NCBI RefSeq assembly: GCF_011806425.1
Contig: NZ_JAATOV010000008.1
Coordinates: 124,001 to 188,000, forward strand
Length of the DNA stretch: 64,000 bases
Origin: Thalassospira lucentensis
GTDB taxonomy: Bacteria; Pseudomonadota; Alphaproteobacteria; Rhodospirillales; Thalassospiraceae
Direction of reading: 5' to 3'
Under the pieces are notes generated by a model. The model was not told where the DNA came from, made no database searches, and worked only from the letters and a program-made list of their open reading frames with translations. Made by a program: the position numbers and the translations under genes. This document shows, piece by piece, positions 19,223 to 30,243 of the stretch (position 1 is the stretch's first letter; each line of letters starts with the position of its first letter).

Positions 19223-20119
19223 ATGGCTAGTTTGAAGGATCTGCGCTCGCGCATTGCCAGCGTCAAATCGACGAAGAAAATTACTTCGGCGATGAAGATG
19301 GTGGCTGCCTCCAAGCTCCGCCGTTCGCAGGATGCAGCGGAAGCAGCGCGTCCCTATGCTGATCGCATGGGGACGATGCTGGGACGCCTCGCAGCTGCGG
19401 TAGGTGGATCACAAGGGGCACCAAAGCTTCTGGCCGGTACCGGTAAAGACGATGTGCATTTGCTCGTCGTGTTCACCGCGGACCGCGGCCTTTGCGGTGG
19501 TTTTAACGCATCGATCGTCAAAGCAGCACGTCTTAAAGTTCGCGCCCTTAAGGCCGACGGCAAGACCGTGAAGCTGATCTGTGTTGGCCGCAAAGGCGCA
19601 GATGCGCTTAAGCGTGAATTTGGTGACGATATCGTCGCCCGGTATACCGGCATCGAAGGTAAGAAAGGCATTGATTTCTCTGCCGCTTCCGACGTTGCTG
19701 ACAAGATTCTGGCGCTTTACGACGAAGGCGAATTTGACGTCTGCACGATCTTCTACAACAAGTTCGTGTCCGCCATTTCCCAAGTCGTTACAGCACAGCA
19801 GCTGGTTCCGTTCGCGGGGGCAGAAGTTGACGAAGAGCAGGAAGAAGAAGCCACTGGTTCTTCTGCGGTTTACGAATACGAACCGTCCGAAGAAGCAATC
19901 TTGGCTGATTTGCTGCCGCGTAATGTTGGCGTCCAGATTTTCGGTGCGATGCTGGAAAGCAGTGCATCCGAGCACGGTGCGCGTATGTCCGCTATGGATA
20001 ACGCAACCCGCAATGCCGGCGACATGATCGACCGACTGAGCATCCAATACAACCGCTCACGTCAGGCACAGATCACCAATGAACTGATTGAAATCATTTC
20101 CGGCGCCGAGGCTTTGTAA
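19223..20119 (+). CDS. atpG: ATP synthase subunit gamma (F1)
   Basis: A 298-residue central rotor shaft. The conserved N-terminal [20 protein letters not shown] and MVAASKLRR helix, and the C-terminal [21 protein letters not shown] coil are present; an acidic insertion (DEEQEEE) lies near residue 200. The start is supported by AAGGAGG nine bases upstream. It is the third gene of the operon, 30 bases after atpA. Confidence 0.98.
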   Translation: MASLKDLRSRIASVKSTKKITSAMKMVAASKLRRSQDAAEAARPYADRMGTMLGRLAAAVGGSQGAPKLLAGTGKDDVHLLVVFTADRGLCGGFNASIVKAARLKVRALKADGKTVKLICVGRKGADALKREFGDDIVARYTGIEGKKGIDFSAASDVADKILALYDEGEFDVCTIFYNKFVSAISQVVTAQQLVPFAGAEVDEEQEEEATGSSAVYEYEPSEEAILADLLPRNVGVQIFGAMLESSASEHGARMSAMDNATRNAGDMIDRLSIQYNRSRQAQITNELIEIISGAEAL

Positions 20120-20138
20120 GCGGGTCGCAGGAAGTTAA

Positions 20139-21590
<1,452 letters not shown>

Positions 21591-21631
21591 GGCAGTTTCG
21601 GTCCCCCTCCGGCTAAGGAGCGAGGATTGTC

Positions 21632-22036
21632 ATGACTGATACGACTGTACTGGAACTTGTTTCGCCGTCTGCCCTGCTCAAATCTGAGCCGGTCGAGATG
21701 GTCGTTGTTCCGGGCATGGAAGGGAATTTTGGTGTGCTGCCAAAGCATGCGCCAATGATCTCGACCATTCGTCCGGGTGTCATCGACATCTATGCAGGTG
21801 GTAAGGTTTCCGAGCGTATCTTCGTCGCTGGCGGTGTTGCAGAGGTTAATCCCGAGCGTTGCACCATTCTGGCGGAAGAAGCGGTTGCGGTTTCCGATTT
21901 GAAAGCCGACGACGCGCAGGCACGTCTTGAAGCAGCAGATGCTGCTCTTAAGGCTGCTAGCACGCCACACGACAAAGCCAATGCCGAGCGTGAGCTCGAA
22001 ATTGCACGGGCACAGATTTCTGCCCTGTCGAACTAA
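21632..22036 (+). CDS. atpC: ATP synthase subunit epsilon (F1)
   Basis: A 134-residue epsilon subunit, with the N-terminal beta-sandwich (LELVSPSALLKSEPVEMVVVPGMEGNFGVLPKHAPMI) and a C-terminal helical hairpin rich in Ala and Glu that can inhibit ATP hydrolysis. AAGGAGCGAGG precedes the ATG. It closes the atpHAGDC operon and is followed by a strong terminator. Confidence 0.97.
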   Translation: MTDTTVLELVSPSALLKSEPVEMVVVPGMEGNFGVLPKHAPMISTIRPGVIDIYAGGKVSERIFVAGGVAEVNPERCTILAEEAVAVSDLKADDAQARLEAADAALKAASTPHDKANAERELEIARAQISALSN

Positions 22037-22055
22037 GCGTCGGTTCTACGATTTT

Positions 22056-22090
22056 AAAAAGGCCGCCTGTGTCATGCAGGCGGCCTTTTT
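22056..22090 (+). terminator. Intrinsic terminator of the atp operon
   Basis: A perfect 14-bp stem (22056-22069 with 22077-22090) has a 7-base loop and ends in TTTTTG, 20 bases after the atpC stop. The A-run on the 5' arm makes it potentially bidirectional, also serving the convergent permease gene. Confidence 0.95.
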
Positions 22091-22155
22091 GTTTGTCTGG
22101 GGCTTTTGTAAATACTGTTGAGAGCGGCGACCAAGTTGCCGCAGATCACGCTGCC

Positions 22156-24810
22156 TTATCCTCGCCAACCCTGTTGGCCGCGCAAAGAGGCGCGTTGCAT
22201 AAGGCTGCCAGCGCCAAATCCCAGCACTGTCACCGCAACCATCGCAATGCCAATTATTATGAATGGAAACGAGGTGACCTGTGCACCAATTGCATTTGCG
22301 GCCATCACCGCAATGCCAGCACCCAGCGCGATGCCGACAATCCCGCTACTGGCGACGGTGATACCGGTTTCCCAAGCGGCAATATGGCGGATTTGTCCCG
22401 GCTGAATGCCAAGGGCACGCAGCATCGCCAACTCTTTTGCCGTGTCCTGACGAAGCGCAATCAGGCCACTGACCACCACCAAGCAGGCCCCGATTGTCGT
22501 CAGCACAGTCAGGGTCATCACCGCGGTCACGACCTGGGAAAATATCTTTTCCAGTTTCGCCAATACATCCGGCATCAAAATCGTCGGGACATTGGGGAAT
22601 TTGGTCTGCAACATCCCCTGTACGCTAGCGGCTGTATTTGAGTTGGGGGCGCCATCACTTGGGTCTGTCACAAGATCAATGGTACTGACCAAACCATGTG
22701 CGATCGCCTCAGATGGCGGTGAGAGAACAATCGGAAAATCCAACCTCAGGCGCGTCCAGTCGATTTTGCGCAGGTTGGCAATCGTGACCGGATGGGGACG
22801 GCCCAGCATATTAACCGTGATCTGATCGCCGACCTGAATGCCAAGGGTCTTTGCGATATCAGCATCTAATGATGCTTGGCGTTCGGCCTGTTTCCCTGCC
22901 ATCCACCACGCACCTGCGATGATCGGCGTATTGTGTGCTGCGGCATGGGGACGATCCGTCCATGAAAGGCCACGATCACCGCGCACAAACCATTGATACC
23001 GCCGTGGCACGTTAAGGGCACTAACCGGGGTTTGATTGATATGGGTGACCCGCCCATGCAGGAACGGCATCTGGTCGACCGATTGCACCGTTGGTATGGC
23101 ATGTGCGGCCTTAACGAACGCGTCGCCGTCCTCGGGCAGCAGATCAAAAAATACCAGATCGGGGCTGTCACTTGGCAAGGTAGAGGTCAAATGATGTCCC
23201 GCCATCACTGCAAACAGCATCACGGTCATCAGACAGGTGACTGAAACCCCGACAGAGGTCATGACGGTCAGGGTCGGGGCGCTGGGTTTGGCAAGGGTGC
23301 GCAACGCCAGCCGAAGCGAGGGGGGCATATTAATGATACGGCGCGATAAATACCGGCACCCGGCCCGAAGCCCCATAGCGATGGCCGCAAATAGCGCCAA
23401 ACACAGCACCAATCCAACCATCAGGATGATCGCAAACCACCCCATTCCGATCAGCTGCGCACCAAGGCCGAAAAGCCCGGCAACGAGGACGCCATAAAGC
23501 ACAAGCCGTTTAACCGAAATGTGCGCTTTGACCGATTTCCAATGAGCGCCACGCCGTTCCGTTTGGTGACGGAATAACCGTGCGGGCGAGGTGCGGCACG
23601 CGGTCAAAAGCGGCCCAATGGATATCACCGCCATGAAAAGCATAACAAAGGCGGCTATAACGCAGAACCTGCCAAGCGATGCTGCGACTGATGGCGAAAT
23701 ATCGAGCCCCAGCATGTTGTTAAAAACAGGCAGTGCCAAATATTCAATCAGTATCGAAAGCCCCGCGCCAACCACAAGCGCGAACAGGGTAACGCAGGCA
23801 ACCTGTGCGGCGATCGCGACCAAAACCTGTCCGCGTGTTGCACCCATGCTGCGCAACATGGCCAAACGTGATTGGCGCGTATCAAGGTACGCACAAAGTG
23901 CGTTTCGCATCCCCGTTGCGCAGATGACAAAGATGGCAATCCCAATCAGTCGGGCGAATGCCATGGCAAAATCATTGATCCGTTCAATCCCGGGAATACC
24001 GTCGGCAGCATTGACAATGCGCCAGCCAGCGTCTGGAAATCGTGTTTCTATCGCCTTGATGATGTCTTGGCTTTGCGCCTGTTGGGCGGCATCAAGACGG
24101 ATGCGCGCGTACCAATAGACTTGGGCATTACCCGCGCCAATTTGGGTTCGCGCGTAGGCATCGCTGGAAATGATCATCCGTGGCCCAAGCGAAAAAAGAC
24201 GAAACGCCCGTTCAGGTTCGGATGTGATCACAGCACGAATGATAAAATCCTGCGCCCCAACCGTGATCATGTCTCCGATCCCGACATGCAATGCTTCCAG
24301 AAGACTTGGGACAACAGCAACACCCGGCGGGGATTGGGTGTCTTTGGGCTGCAATGTCGTGTGCAATGGCAGGTTTGATAAAAGGTTGTCTGAGTGGGAA
24401 GATGACAGGCTCGATGATAATGTCAGTTCGCCATAGAGCGGATAGGGCGCATCAACCGCCTTCATTTCCGTCAGAATGGAGGTCTCGCCATTTGGGGCGG
24501 CGACCATAACGCGTTGCTCAGTCGTGAGGCTAAGCGTGCCAAAGCTTTTAAGAAACGCGATTTCTTGCGCGGTTGGTGCACGGTGAAACAGGCGCAACGA
24601 CAGATCACCGCCAATGGTGTTCTGGGCCGATTGCAGGGTGGCATTTCGGATGGTCTGGGTCAGGTTGGTGCAAATAGCCAGTACCGTAATGGCAAACACC
24701 AATGTCGCCCACAGCGACCACAACCCAGCTCCCGGCGCCCGCAACTCACGCAGACTAAACCGCAAGCCCGCAGCGATACTCTGATAAGGTCGAGAAATCG
24801 GCAGGGACAA
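22156..24810 (-). CDS. FtsX-like ABC transporter permease (YbbP type), no ATPase partner nearby
   Basis: An 884-residue membrane protein with the double FtsX architecture: TM1 near residues 32-50, a large periplasmic domain, three TM helices around 280-400, further TM helices near 430-480, a second periplasmic domain, and three C-terminal TM helices after SQVVTAVMTLTVLTTIGACLVVVSGL, with LAMLRALGIQPGQIRHI as the FtsX-domain loop. The family normally works with a LolD/YbbA-type ATPase, which is absent on both sides. The upstream gene, 24 bases away on the same strand, encodes a CheY-like regulator. A role in lipoprotein or lipid handling is likely from the family but not shown. Confidence 0.88.
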   Translation of the reverse strand: MSLPISRPYQSIAAGLRFSLRELRAPGAGLWSLWATLVFAITVLAICTNLTQTIRNATLQSAQNTIGGDLSLRLFHRAPTAQEIAFLKSFGTLSLTTEQRVMVAAPNGETSILTEMKAVDAPYPLYGELTLSSSLSSSHSDNLLSNLPLHTTLQPKDTQSPPGVAVVPSLLEALHVGIGDMITVGAQDFIIRAVITSEPERAFRLFSLGPRMIISSDAYARTQIGAGNAQVYWYARIRLDAAQQAQSQDIIKAIETRFPDAGWRIVNAADGIPGIERINDFAMAFARLIGIAIFVICATGMRNALCAYLDTRQSRLAMLRSMGATRGQVLVAIAAQVACVTLFALVVGAGLSILIEYLALPVFNNMLGLDISPSVAASLGRFCVIAAFVMLFMAVISIGPLLTACRTSPARLFRHQTERRGAHWKSVKAHISVKRLVLYGVLVAGLFGLGAQLIGMGWFAIILMVGLVLCLALFAAIAMGLRAGCRYLSRRIINMPPSLRLALRTLAKPSAPTLTVMTSVGVSVTCLMTVMLFAVMAGHHLTSTLPSDSPDLVFFDLLPEDGDAFVKAAHAIPTVQSVDQMPFLHGRVTHINQTPVSALNVPRRYQWFVRGDRGLSWTDRPHAAAHNTPIIAGAWWMAGKQAERQASLDADIAKTLGIQVGDQITVNMLGRPHPVTIANLRKIDWTRLRLDFPIVLSPPSEAIAHGLVSTIDLVTDPSDGAPNSNTAASVQGMLQTKFPNVPTILMPDVLAKLEKIFSQVVTAVMTLTVLTTIGACLVVVSGLIALRQDTAKELAMLRALGIQPGQIRHIAAWETGITVASSGIVGIALGAGIAVMAANAIGAQVTSFPFIIIGIAMVAVTVLGFGAGSLMQRASLRGQQGWRG

Positions 24811-24834
24811 GGCAGTCTCGCTGGCAAACGTGGG

Positions 24835-25281
24835 TTACGGCGTGGGGGTTAAGGCAAGTCCCAGCCAGAACGATTCGATCATTTTCATCAGATCGATGAA
24901 TTCCGTCACATCAACGGGTTTGCGCAAATAACAATTTGCCCCGGCAGCATAACACAGATCAACATCATGCTCCGCCCCAGAGGTTGTGAGAACAATCACA
25001 GGGATCGATGCGGAATTTGGATCATTGCGGATATCGCGCAGCATTTCGCGGCCGTCTTTGCGCGGCATATTCAGATCAAGCAGGATCAGTCGCGGCCGGG
25101 GCGCATTTTTGTATGGCCCATCTTTCTGCAAAAACTGCAGCGCAGTGATCGCGTCTTTTACATGATGTAATTCAACGGGATGTTTGAATTCGCGTAGAGC
25201 TTCCCGAACAAGGCGCGCATCCCCAGGATTATCTTCGATCAGAAGGATATTGCTGGGCTTGCCATTCGTCGTTGGCGACAT
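24835..25281 (-). CDS. Single-domain response regulator (CheY/Rcp1-like)
   Basis: A 148-residue stand-alone receiver. The acidic pair Glu16-Asp17, phospho-acceptor Asp69 (LILLDLNMP), Thr99/Thr100 and Lys121 (YLRKPVD) are all intact, so it should be phosphorylated by a kinase. The sequence style, with DNPGDARLVREAL and the KDGPYKNAPRPRLILLDLNMPRKDG stretch, resembles regulators that pair with phytochrome-like or hybrid kinases. No kinase gene is adjacent. It is 24 bases upstream of the FtsX permease on the same strand. Confidence 0.9.
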   Translation of the reverse strand: MSPTTNGKPSNILLIEDNPGDARLVREALREFKHPVELHHVKDAITALQFLQKDGPYKNAPRPRLILLDLNMPRKDGREMLRDIRNDPNSASIPVIVLTTSGAEHDVDLCYAAGANCYLRKPVDVTEFIDLMKMIESFWLGLALTPTP

Positions 25282-25612
25282 TGTTAACTATCCTTTTGGA
25301 TGGGGTGTTTTTTTATCGTCAAACCCATCTCTTTTTGCAAACGCATCGTTTTTCTGAACGATGTTGGTTTGGAAAACCGCCCATAACTCCCAGTAGACGA
25401 TCTTTCTATTTTGTATTTCTAATATGATGTCGCATATATCTCAAGTCAGTTGGCGACACCATAGCTTGAAATTAGGGACATCACTCTAATCCCTGAGGCG
25501 TATAAACCATTCTTGCGTATGGTGTCTCCGGATCTGAAAAACTGCCTATCAAATATGCGGTAATGATTATGATATCAAGTCGCAATTGCTCAGAAAATTC
25601 GACTTTTGGAAT
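25282..25612. other. Intergenic region
   Basis: A 331-base spacer between the start of the response regulator and the 3' end of ccmI, moderately AT-rich, presumably holding the regulator promoter on the minus strand. I see no strong hairpin, repeat or reading frame in it. Confidence 0.5.
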
Positions 25613-26914
25613 TTACTCGACGATTTTCAGCCCCAATTCACTGGCCAAGCCATTCAATCGGGACAGCAATTCGGGCTGATCAGCAAACTGACGATGGGCA
25701 CTTTCATAAGCCGACTGCGCCTCTTCCCGGTCACCAATCACGCTATAAGCCCTTATCAACCGCGCCCAGCCTTCGGGGTTATCCGGATTGTCTTTCAGGC
25801 GTTCGGCCAGATTGTTGACCATGGACGCAATCATTTCCTGACGTTCTTCCGGCGTCATTTCTTGCGCGGCTTTGATGTCATCCTCGGTCGGGCCGGCCAC
25901 CATCGGTGGTGCTTGTTTGACCGTCAGGCGACCTTCGATATCGATGCCTTGTGCAGCTGCTGCGTCTTGAATGCGCGATACCACCATCGGAAGCCACGCC
26001 GCATCCGCTGGGGCCCCATTGGCAAGGGCAATCCAACGATCAATGGCGGCTTCATAGTTGCCATCCTGAATATCGGCCAAGCCAAGGTAATATTGAATTC
26101 TGGGATCGGTGCTGTCGGACTTTGCCGCCTCGTTCAGCGCACCCCGGGCAATGGCGTTGATTTGTCCGTTATCTGCACGGATCAGGCTTTCGGCATACAT
26201 CGCCAGATAATCACCATCGCGTCCCGAAAGCTTAACGGCCTCAAGAAAGGCGGTCTGGGCTTCTGCCGGGCGACCAAGCGCCATTAGGCTGGCACCAAGC
26301 AATTCCCATCCTTTGATATTGTCCGGGTTCTCAATAAGCTTCTGGGACAAATCACTTACCGCGCGGTTCAGGACTTCTTTTCGGTCCTGATCCATGGCTT
26401 GTGCCTGGCGGATGGCATTGATTTCATCCCCGCGGCTTGCAATCGGTCGATCGGGCATGGTCGGGCTGCCCAGATCAACATAAAGCCCAATGCCGCCGAT
26501 CAGAAACAGGACGAAAAGCCCCGCTGCCATCGGGCGCAAGGCCGTTCCATTTTTGGGTTTGGGATGCGCTTTGACGTCCTTTTTGATGCGCTGATCGGCG
26601 TTAAGGATACGCCGCTGCACTTCAATGCGCGCCGCACTGGCTTGTTCCGGGGTTAAGACCCCACGCTCGATATCGCGTTCAATCTCTGACAGCTGATCAC
26701 GGTATACCGCCAAATCACGCAGCATTTCATCATCGGCATCAAGGATGTCTGACGATGTTTCTGCCTGTGCGGTTTGGGTACCGGTCGAACCGGCTTTTGC
26801 ACCAGCATCGACGTTTTTGGTCTGATCAGACTGTTTGCGGTTTTGAAAGATCGGCCACAAAACGAATCCCGCCACAAGCAGGGTTATTGCGCCAAGAACA
26901 ATTGCGATGGTCAT
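25613..26914 (-). CDS. ccmI: Cytochrome c-type biogenesis protein CcmI
   Basis: A 433-residue apocytochrome c chaperone of the System I maturation pathway. The N-terminal membrane helix (IAIVLGAITLLVAGFVLWPIF) is followed by a cytoplasmic segment with the CcmI signature (DLAVYRDQLSEIERDIERGVLTPEQASAARIEVQRRIL), a second TM helix around 140-160, and periplasmic TPR repeats (DNIKGWELLGASLMALGRPAEAQTAF and DNPEGWARLIRAYSVIGDREEAQSAY). It begins 21 bases after ccmF on the same strand. Gene order ccmF-ccmI, without ccmE, ccmG or ccmH between, is abbreviated. Confidence 0.93.
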   Translation of the reverse strand: MTIAIVLGAITLLVAGFVLWPIFQNRKQSDQTKNVDAGAKAGSTGTQTAQAETSSDILDADDEMLRDLAVYRDQLSEIERDIERGVLTPEQASAARIEVQRRILNADQRIKKDVKAHPKPKNGTALRPMAAGLFVLFLIGGIGLYVDLGSPTMPDRPIASRGDEINAIRQAQAMDQDRKEVLNRAVSDLSQKLIENPDNIKGWELLGASLMALGRPAEAQTAFLEAVKLSGRDGDYLAMYAESLIRADNGQINAIARGALNEAAKSDSTDPRIQYYLGLADIQDGNYEAAIDRWIALANGAPADAAWLPMVVSRIQDAAAAQGIDIEGRLTVKQAPPMVAGPTEDDIKAAQEMTPEERQEMIASMVNNLAERLKDNPDNPEGWARLIRAYSVIGDREEAQSAYESAHRQFADQPELLSRLNGLASELGLKIVE

Positions 26915-26935
26915 AAATCTATCCTGTCGTGACGC

Positions 26936-28918
26936 TTATTCTGCTGGGGCTGGTTTTGCGGATGTTTTGTTCGAACGCACTGGCGCACCAATGCGATAAC
27001 GCCGATCCGACAGCGACATCAATCCGCCAAAGACCATGACAAGACCACCGGTCCACATCCATGGGATCATTGGTTTGACGTAGAAACGCGTAATCCACTT
27101 ACCGCTTTCATCCTGATCGCCGATCACCGCATAGATATCGCCGGTAAAGCCAGAGCGAATACCAGCCTCGGTCGTGGGCATGCCTTCGACCGTGTAAACG
27201 CGTTTTTCAGGGGTCAGAACAATGGTCTTTTCGCCCGGCGTGGTGATGGTCACGGTTGCTTCGCGCGAGACAAAGTTTGGTCCTTGATATTCGCGAATAC
27301 CCGACAGCGTAAAGGTATGGTCGGCAAGTTGCGTGCTTTCACCAACGCTAAGCGATTGAACCGCTTCTTCGGTCCAGGCTTGCGATCCGGTGATGCCCGC
27401 CACCACAATCGCCACACCGGCATGGGCCAACATGGTGCCATGGGCGGAACGCGGCAAATTGCGCATCCGGCGGAAACTGGTGGCAAATGACTCGCGGAAC
27501 AGTTTGATCCGACCGGCCCATTCAAGGATCGAACCAACAAACAACCAAGCCGCCAGGCCCATGCCAAACACGGCGAATGCCGGACCACCCGAAAGCCAAA
27601 GGGTGACCAGAACCACAACAACCGTGACGGCCAAGGCAATTTTAAGCTTGCCCATCACCGCAAACAGATCGGCACGTTTCCATGGCATCAACGGACCAAA
27701 CGCCATGGCAATGATGACCGGCGTGATGATCGGAACAAATGTCGCGTTAAAGAACGGCGCGCCAACGGAAATCTTTTCCCCTGTCAGCGTTTCAAGCAGC
27801 AGCGGATAAAGCGTTCCCAGCAACACCATTGCCGCAGCAATCGACAACAGGACGTTGTTGAAAATCAACGCCCCTTCGCGCGAAATCGGCTGAAACAGCC
27901 CGCCTCCCTTTAAGGTCGGTGCGCGCCACGCATAGAGTGTTAAGGACCCGCCAACAGCGGCAAACAGCAAGAACAGGATAAACACGCCGCGCGTCGGATC
28001 TGTGGCAAAGGCATGCACAGATGTCAGCGCACCCGACCGCACAAGGAACGTCCCCAAAAGCGAGAAGGAAAACGCCAAGATCGCCAAAAAGATCGTCCAG
28101 CTTTTAAGGGCGTCGCGCTTTTCAACAACGATGGCCGAATGCAGCAACGCCGTTCCGGCAAGCCACGGCATAAAGGATGCGTTTTCAACCGGATCCCAGA
28201 ACCACCAGCCGCCCCAGCCAAGCTCGTAATACGCCCACCAGGATCCAAGTCCGATACCCGCGGTCAGAAACACCCATGCTGCCAACGTCCAAGGACGCAC
28301 CCAACGTGCCCACGCCGGATCAACCCGGCCTTCAATCAGGGCAGCCACGGCAAAGGCAAAGGCGACAGAAAACCCGACATAGCCGAGATACAAGAACGGC
28401 GGGTGAATGGCGATGCCCGGATCTTGCAGAAGCGGGTTCATGCCTTCGCCATCAAGGGGCGGGTTCATCACCCGATCAAATGGGTTCGACGTTAAAACAA
28501 TAAACAGAATAAACCCGGCGCCAATCAGGCCCATGACACCAAGCACACGCGCCAACAAGGTCGGCGGCAAGTTGCGGCCAAACGCGGCAACCGCCCCACC
28601 AAACAGGGTCAGGATCATCACCCAAAGCAGCATGGACCCTTCGTGGTTGGCCCAAACCCCGGTGATTTTATAAATCATCGGTTTTGATGTGTGGCTGTTT
28701 GACAGAACGTTCAAAACGGAAAAGTCGGACGTTACATACGCATAGGTCAGGGCAAGGAAACTTGCGGCAACCAAGGCAAAACAGGTGATTGCCAAGCGTG
28801 GGGCAACCGTTAACAACACCGGATCGCGCCGCGATGCGGCAATAAACGGGATGGTCGATTGGGCAAATGCCATCACAAGTGACAGTATCAGCGCGTAATG
28901 TCCAATCTCTACAATCAT
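26936..28918 (-). CDS. ccmF: Cytochrome c-type biogenesis protein CcmF (haem lyase)
   Basis: A 660-residue polytopic membrane protein, the haem lyase subunit of System I. The WWD domain is evident (ELGWGGWWFWDPVENASFMPWL) along with many TM helices, and a periplasmic C-terminal domain with VYTVEGMPTTEAGIRSGFTGDIY. I set the start at ATG 28918 (MIVEIGHYALILSLVM), since the 50 codons before it lack homology and membrane character. ccmI follows; a CDF transporter is divergent. Confidence 0.96.
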   Translation of the reverse strand: MIVEIGHYALILSLVMAFAQSTIPFIAASRRDPVLLTVAPRLAITCFALVAASFLALTYAYVTSDFSVLNVLSNSHTSKPMIYKITGVWANHEGSMLLWVMILTLFGGAVAAFGRNLPPTLLARVLGVMGLIGAGFILFIVLTSNPFDRVMNPPLDGEGMNPLLQDPGIAIHPPFLYLGYVGFSVAFAFAVAALIEGRVDPAWARWVRPWTLAAWVFLTAGIGLGSWWAYYELGWGGWWFWDPVENASFMPWLAGTALLHSAIVVEKRDALKSWTIFLAILAFSFSLLGTFLVRSGALTSVHAFATDPTRGVFILFLLFAAVGGSLTLYAWRAPTLKGGGLFQPISREGALIFNNVLLSIAAAMVLLGTLYPLLLETLTGEKISVGAPFFNATFVPIITPVIIAMAFGPLMPWKRADLFAVMGKLKIALAVTVVVVLVTLWLSGGPAFAVFGMGLAAWLFVGSILEWAGRIKLFRESFATSFRRMRNLPRSAHGTMLAHAGVAIVVAGITGSQAWTEEAVQSLSVGESTQLADHTFTLSGIREYQGPNFVSREATVTITTPGEKTIVLTPEKRVYTVEGMPTTEAGIRSGFTGDIYAVIGDQDESGKWITRFYVKPMIPWMWTGGLVMVFGGLMSLSDRRYRIGAPVRSNKTSAKPAPAE

Positions 28919-29073
28919 CAGTCGGCCTATGGTTGGGTTTTGTATGCGTGGCTGCGAGATATAATCGCTTGAAGGTGGCTTGGAAACCTTGCGGAATATC
29001 AAATATGCGCTATTTGCGTCACAGCGACCTCGGAAAATGTGGCAATAGACATTACATGTTAGTTTCAAACGCG

Positions 29074-29091
29074 CTATAAAATGGCTTATAG
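29074..29091. promoter_or_regulatory. Short inverted repeat ahead of the CDF gene
   Basis: CTATAA and TTATAG arms flank a 6-base spacer about 33 bases before the CDF start. It may be an operator or partly a -10 region; evidence is positional only. Confidence 0.25.
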
Positions 29092-29124
29092 GCTGCGGAA
29101 ATTGAACGCTAAAGGTCAGTTTAT

Positions 29125-30141
29125 ATGAGTCAATGTCCTGTCATTGACATTGCACAAAAAGAAATTTGGGCGCGTCGTGCAACGACGGCCTCTATTGTCA
29201 TTGCTGCGACGTTGATCCTCATTAAGGCCGTTGGCTGGTTCCTGACCGATTCTGTAAGTTTGCTGTCGTCGATGATCGATAGCATGCTTGACGTCGGAAC
29301 ATCTGTGATCAACTTCATGGCTGTGCGTTCTGCATGGCGTCCTGCGGACCACGACCACCGTTTCGGTCATGGTAAGGCCGAACCCTTGGCCGGGCTTTTC
29401 CAATCCGCCTTTATGATCGGGGCCGCGATTTTGGTGTTGGCAGAAGCCGCATCACGCCTGGCCGAGCCAAAACCGATTGCCTTTGCGATGGAAGGCGTTT
29501 GGATTATGGCCGTGTCGCTGGTCATGACCATTGGTCTTGTCCTTTTGCAACGCAAAGCCGTTCGGATGTCAGGATCGGTCGCGGTTGATGCCGATTCGAT
29601 GCATTACACCAGTGACATTGTGTCAAACCTTGCGGTGATCGTTGCATTGTTTGTCGGTGTTGCCGGGTTCCACTGGGCCGATCCGGCCATTGGTGGCGTT
29701 GTTGCGGCGTTCTTGCTGTATTCCGCTGTAAAAGTTGGCCGCAGCTCGGTCGAACTACTGATGGATACCGAATTGCCCGAATCCGATAGTCAGCGGATCA
29801 TCGAACTGACCATGAAAAATCCGGACGTGATTGGTATTCATCGGCTGCGGACCCGCTCATCGGGGGTGCATCGCTTTGCCGAGATTGAATTGATCATGGA
29901 TGGTGGCATGTTGATGCGCGAATCCCACACCATCTGTCATCAGGTGATGGACAGCATCCGCGCCGAATATCCCGATGTTGATATTACAATTCACCCTGAA
30001 CCGCCCGAAGACATCCACCTTGATGAATTCAGCGGTTATACCGAAGATCCGGAATTTTGGCATACAGGTCGCGCCAAACGCGCAGGTCAGCACGACATTC
30101 CAGTGTCAAACAGCGGTGAAATCGCCGCAATGGGCCGCTAG
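29125..30141 (+). CDS. Cation diffusion facilitator (FieF-like metal exporter)
   Basis: A 338-residue inner-membrane metal/proton antiporter with six TM helices and a C-terminal cytoplasmic ferredoxin-like domain. The transport-site residues of the family are visible: Asp52 and Asp56 in TM2 (SMIDSMLD) and His160 and Asp164 in TM5 (HYTSD). This tetrad fits the FieF/YiiP group exporting Zn2+, Fe2+ or similar metals. His-rich segments (DHDHRFGHG near 75-83 and the C-terminus) may bind metal. It is divergent from ccmF and ends at a bidirectional terminator shared with nrdB. Confidence 0.93.
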   Translation: MSQCPVIDIAQKEIWARRATTASIVIAATLILIKAVGWFLTDSVSLLSSMIDSMLDVGTSVINFMAVRSAWRPADHDHRFGHGKAEPLAGLFQSAFMIGAAILVLAEAASRLAEPKPIAFAMEGVWIMAVSLVMTIGLVLLQRKAVRMSGSVAVDADSMHYTSDIVSNLAVIVALFVGVAGFHWADPAIGGVVAAFLLYSAVKVGRSSVELLMDTELPESDSQRIIELTMKNPDVIGIHRLRTRSSGVHRFAEIELIMDGGMLMRESHTICHQVMDSIRAEYPDVDITIHPEPPEDIHLDEFSGYTEDPEFWHTGRAKRAGQHDIPVSNSGEIAAMGR

Positions 30142-30180
30142 GCGTCGCTGTTCGGTATCTAATTAACCTCTTAAGTCATC

Positions 30181-30238
30181 AAAACGGCTGACAGATGCGT
30201 TGGGGCGAACCCCAGATACACCTGCCAGCCGTTTTTTT
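30181..30238. terminator. Bidirectional terminator between CDF gene and nrdB
   Basis: An outer 10-bp stem (AAAACGGCTG 30181-30190 with its complement 30226-30235) encloses an inner TGGGG-CGAA-CCCCA hairpin and ends in T7 on the plus strand; the complementary A-run gives TTTT on the minus strand. It separates the convergent CDF and nrdB genes. Confidence 0.88.
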
Positions 30239-30243
30239 ATTGC

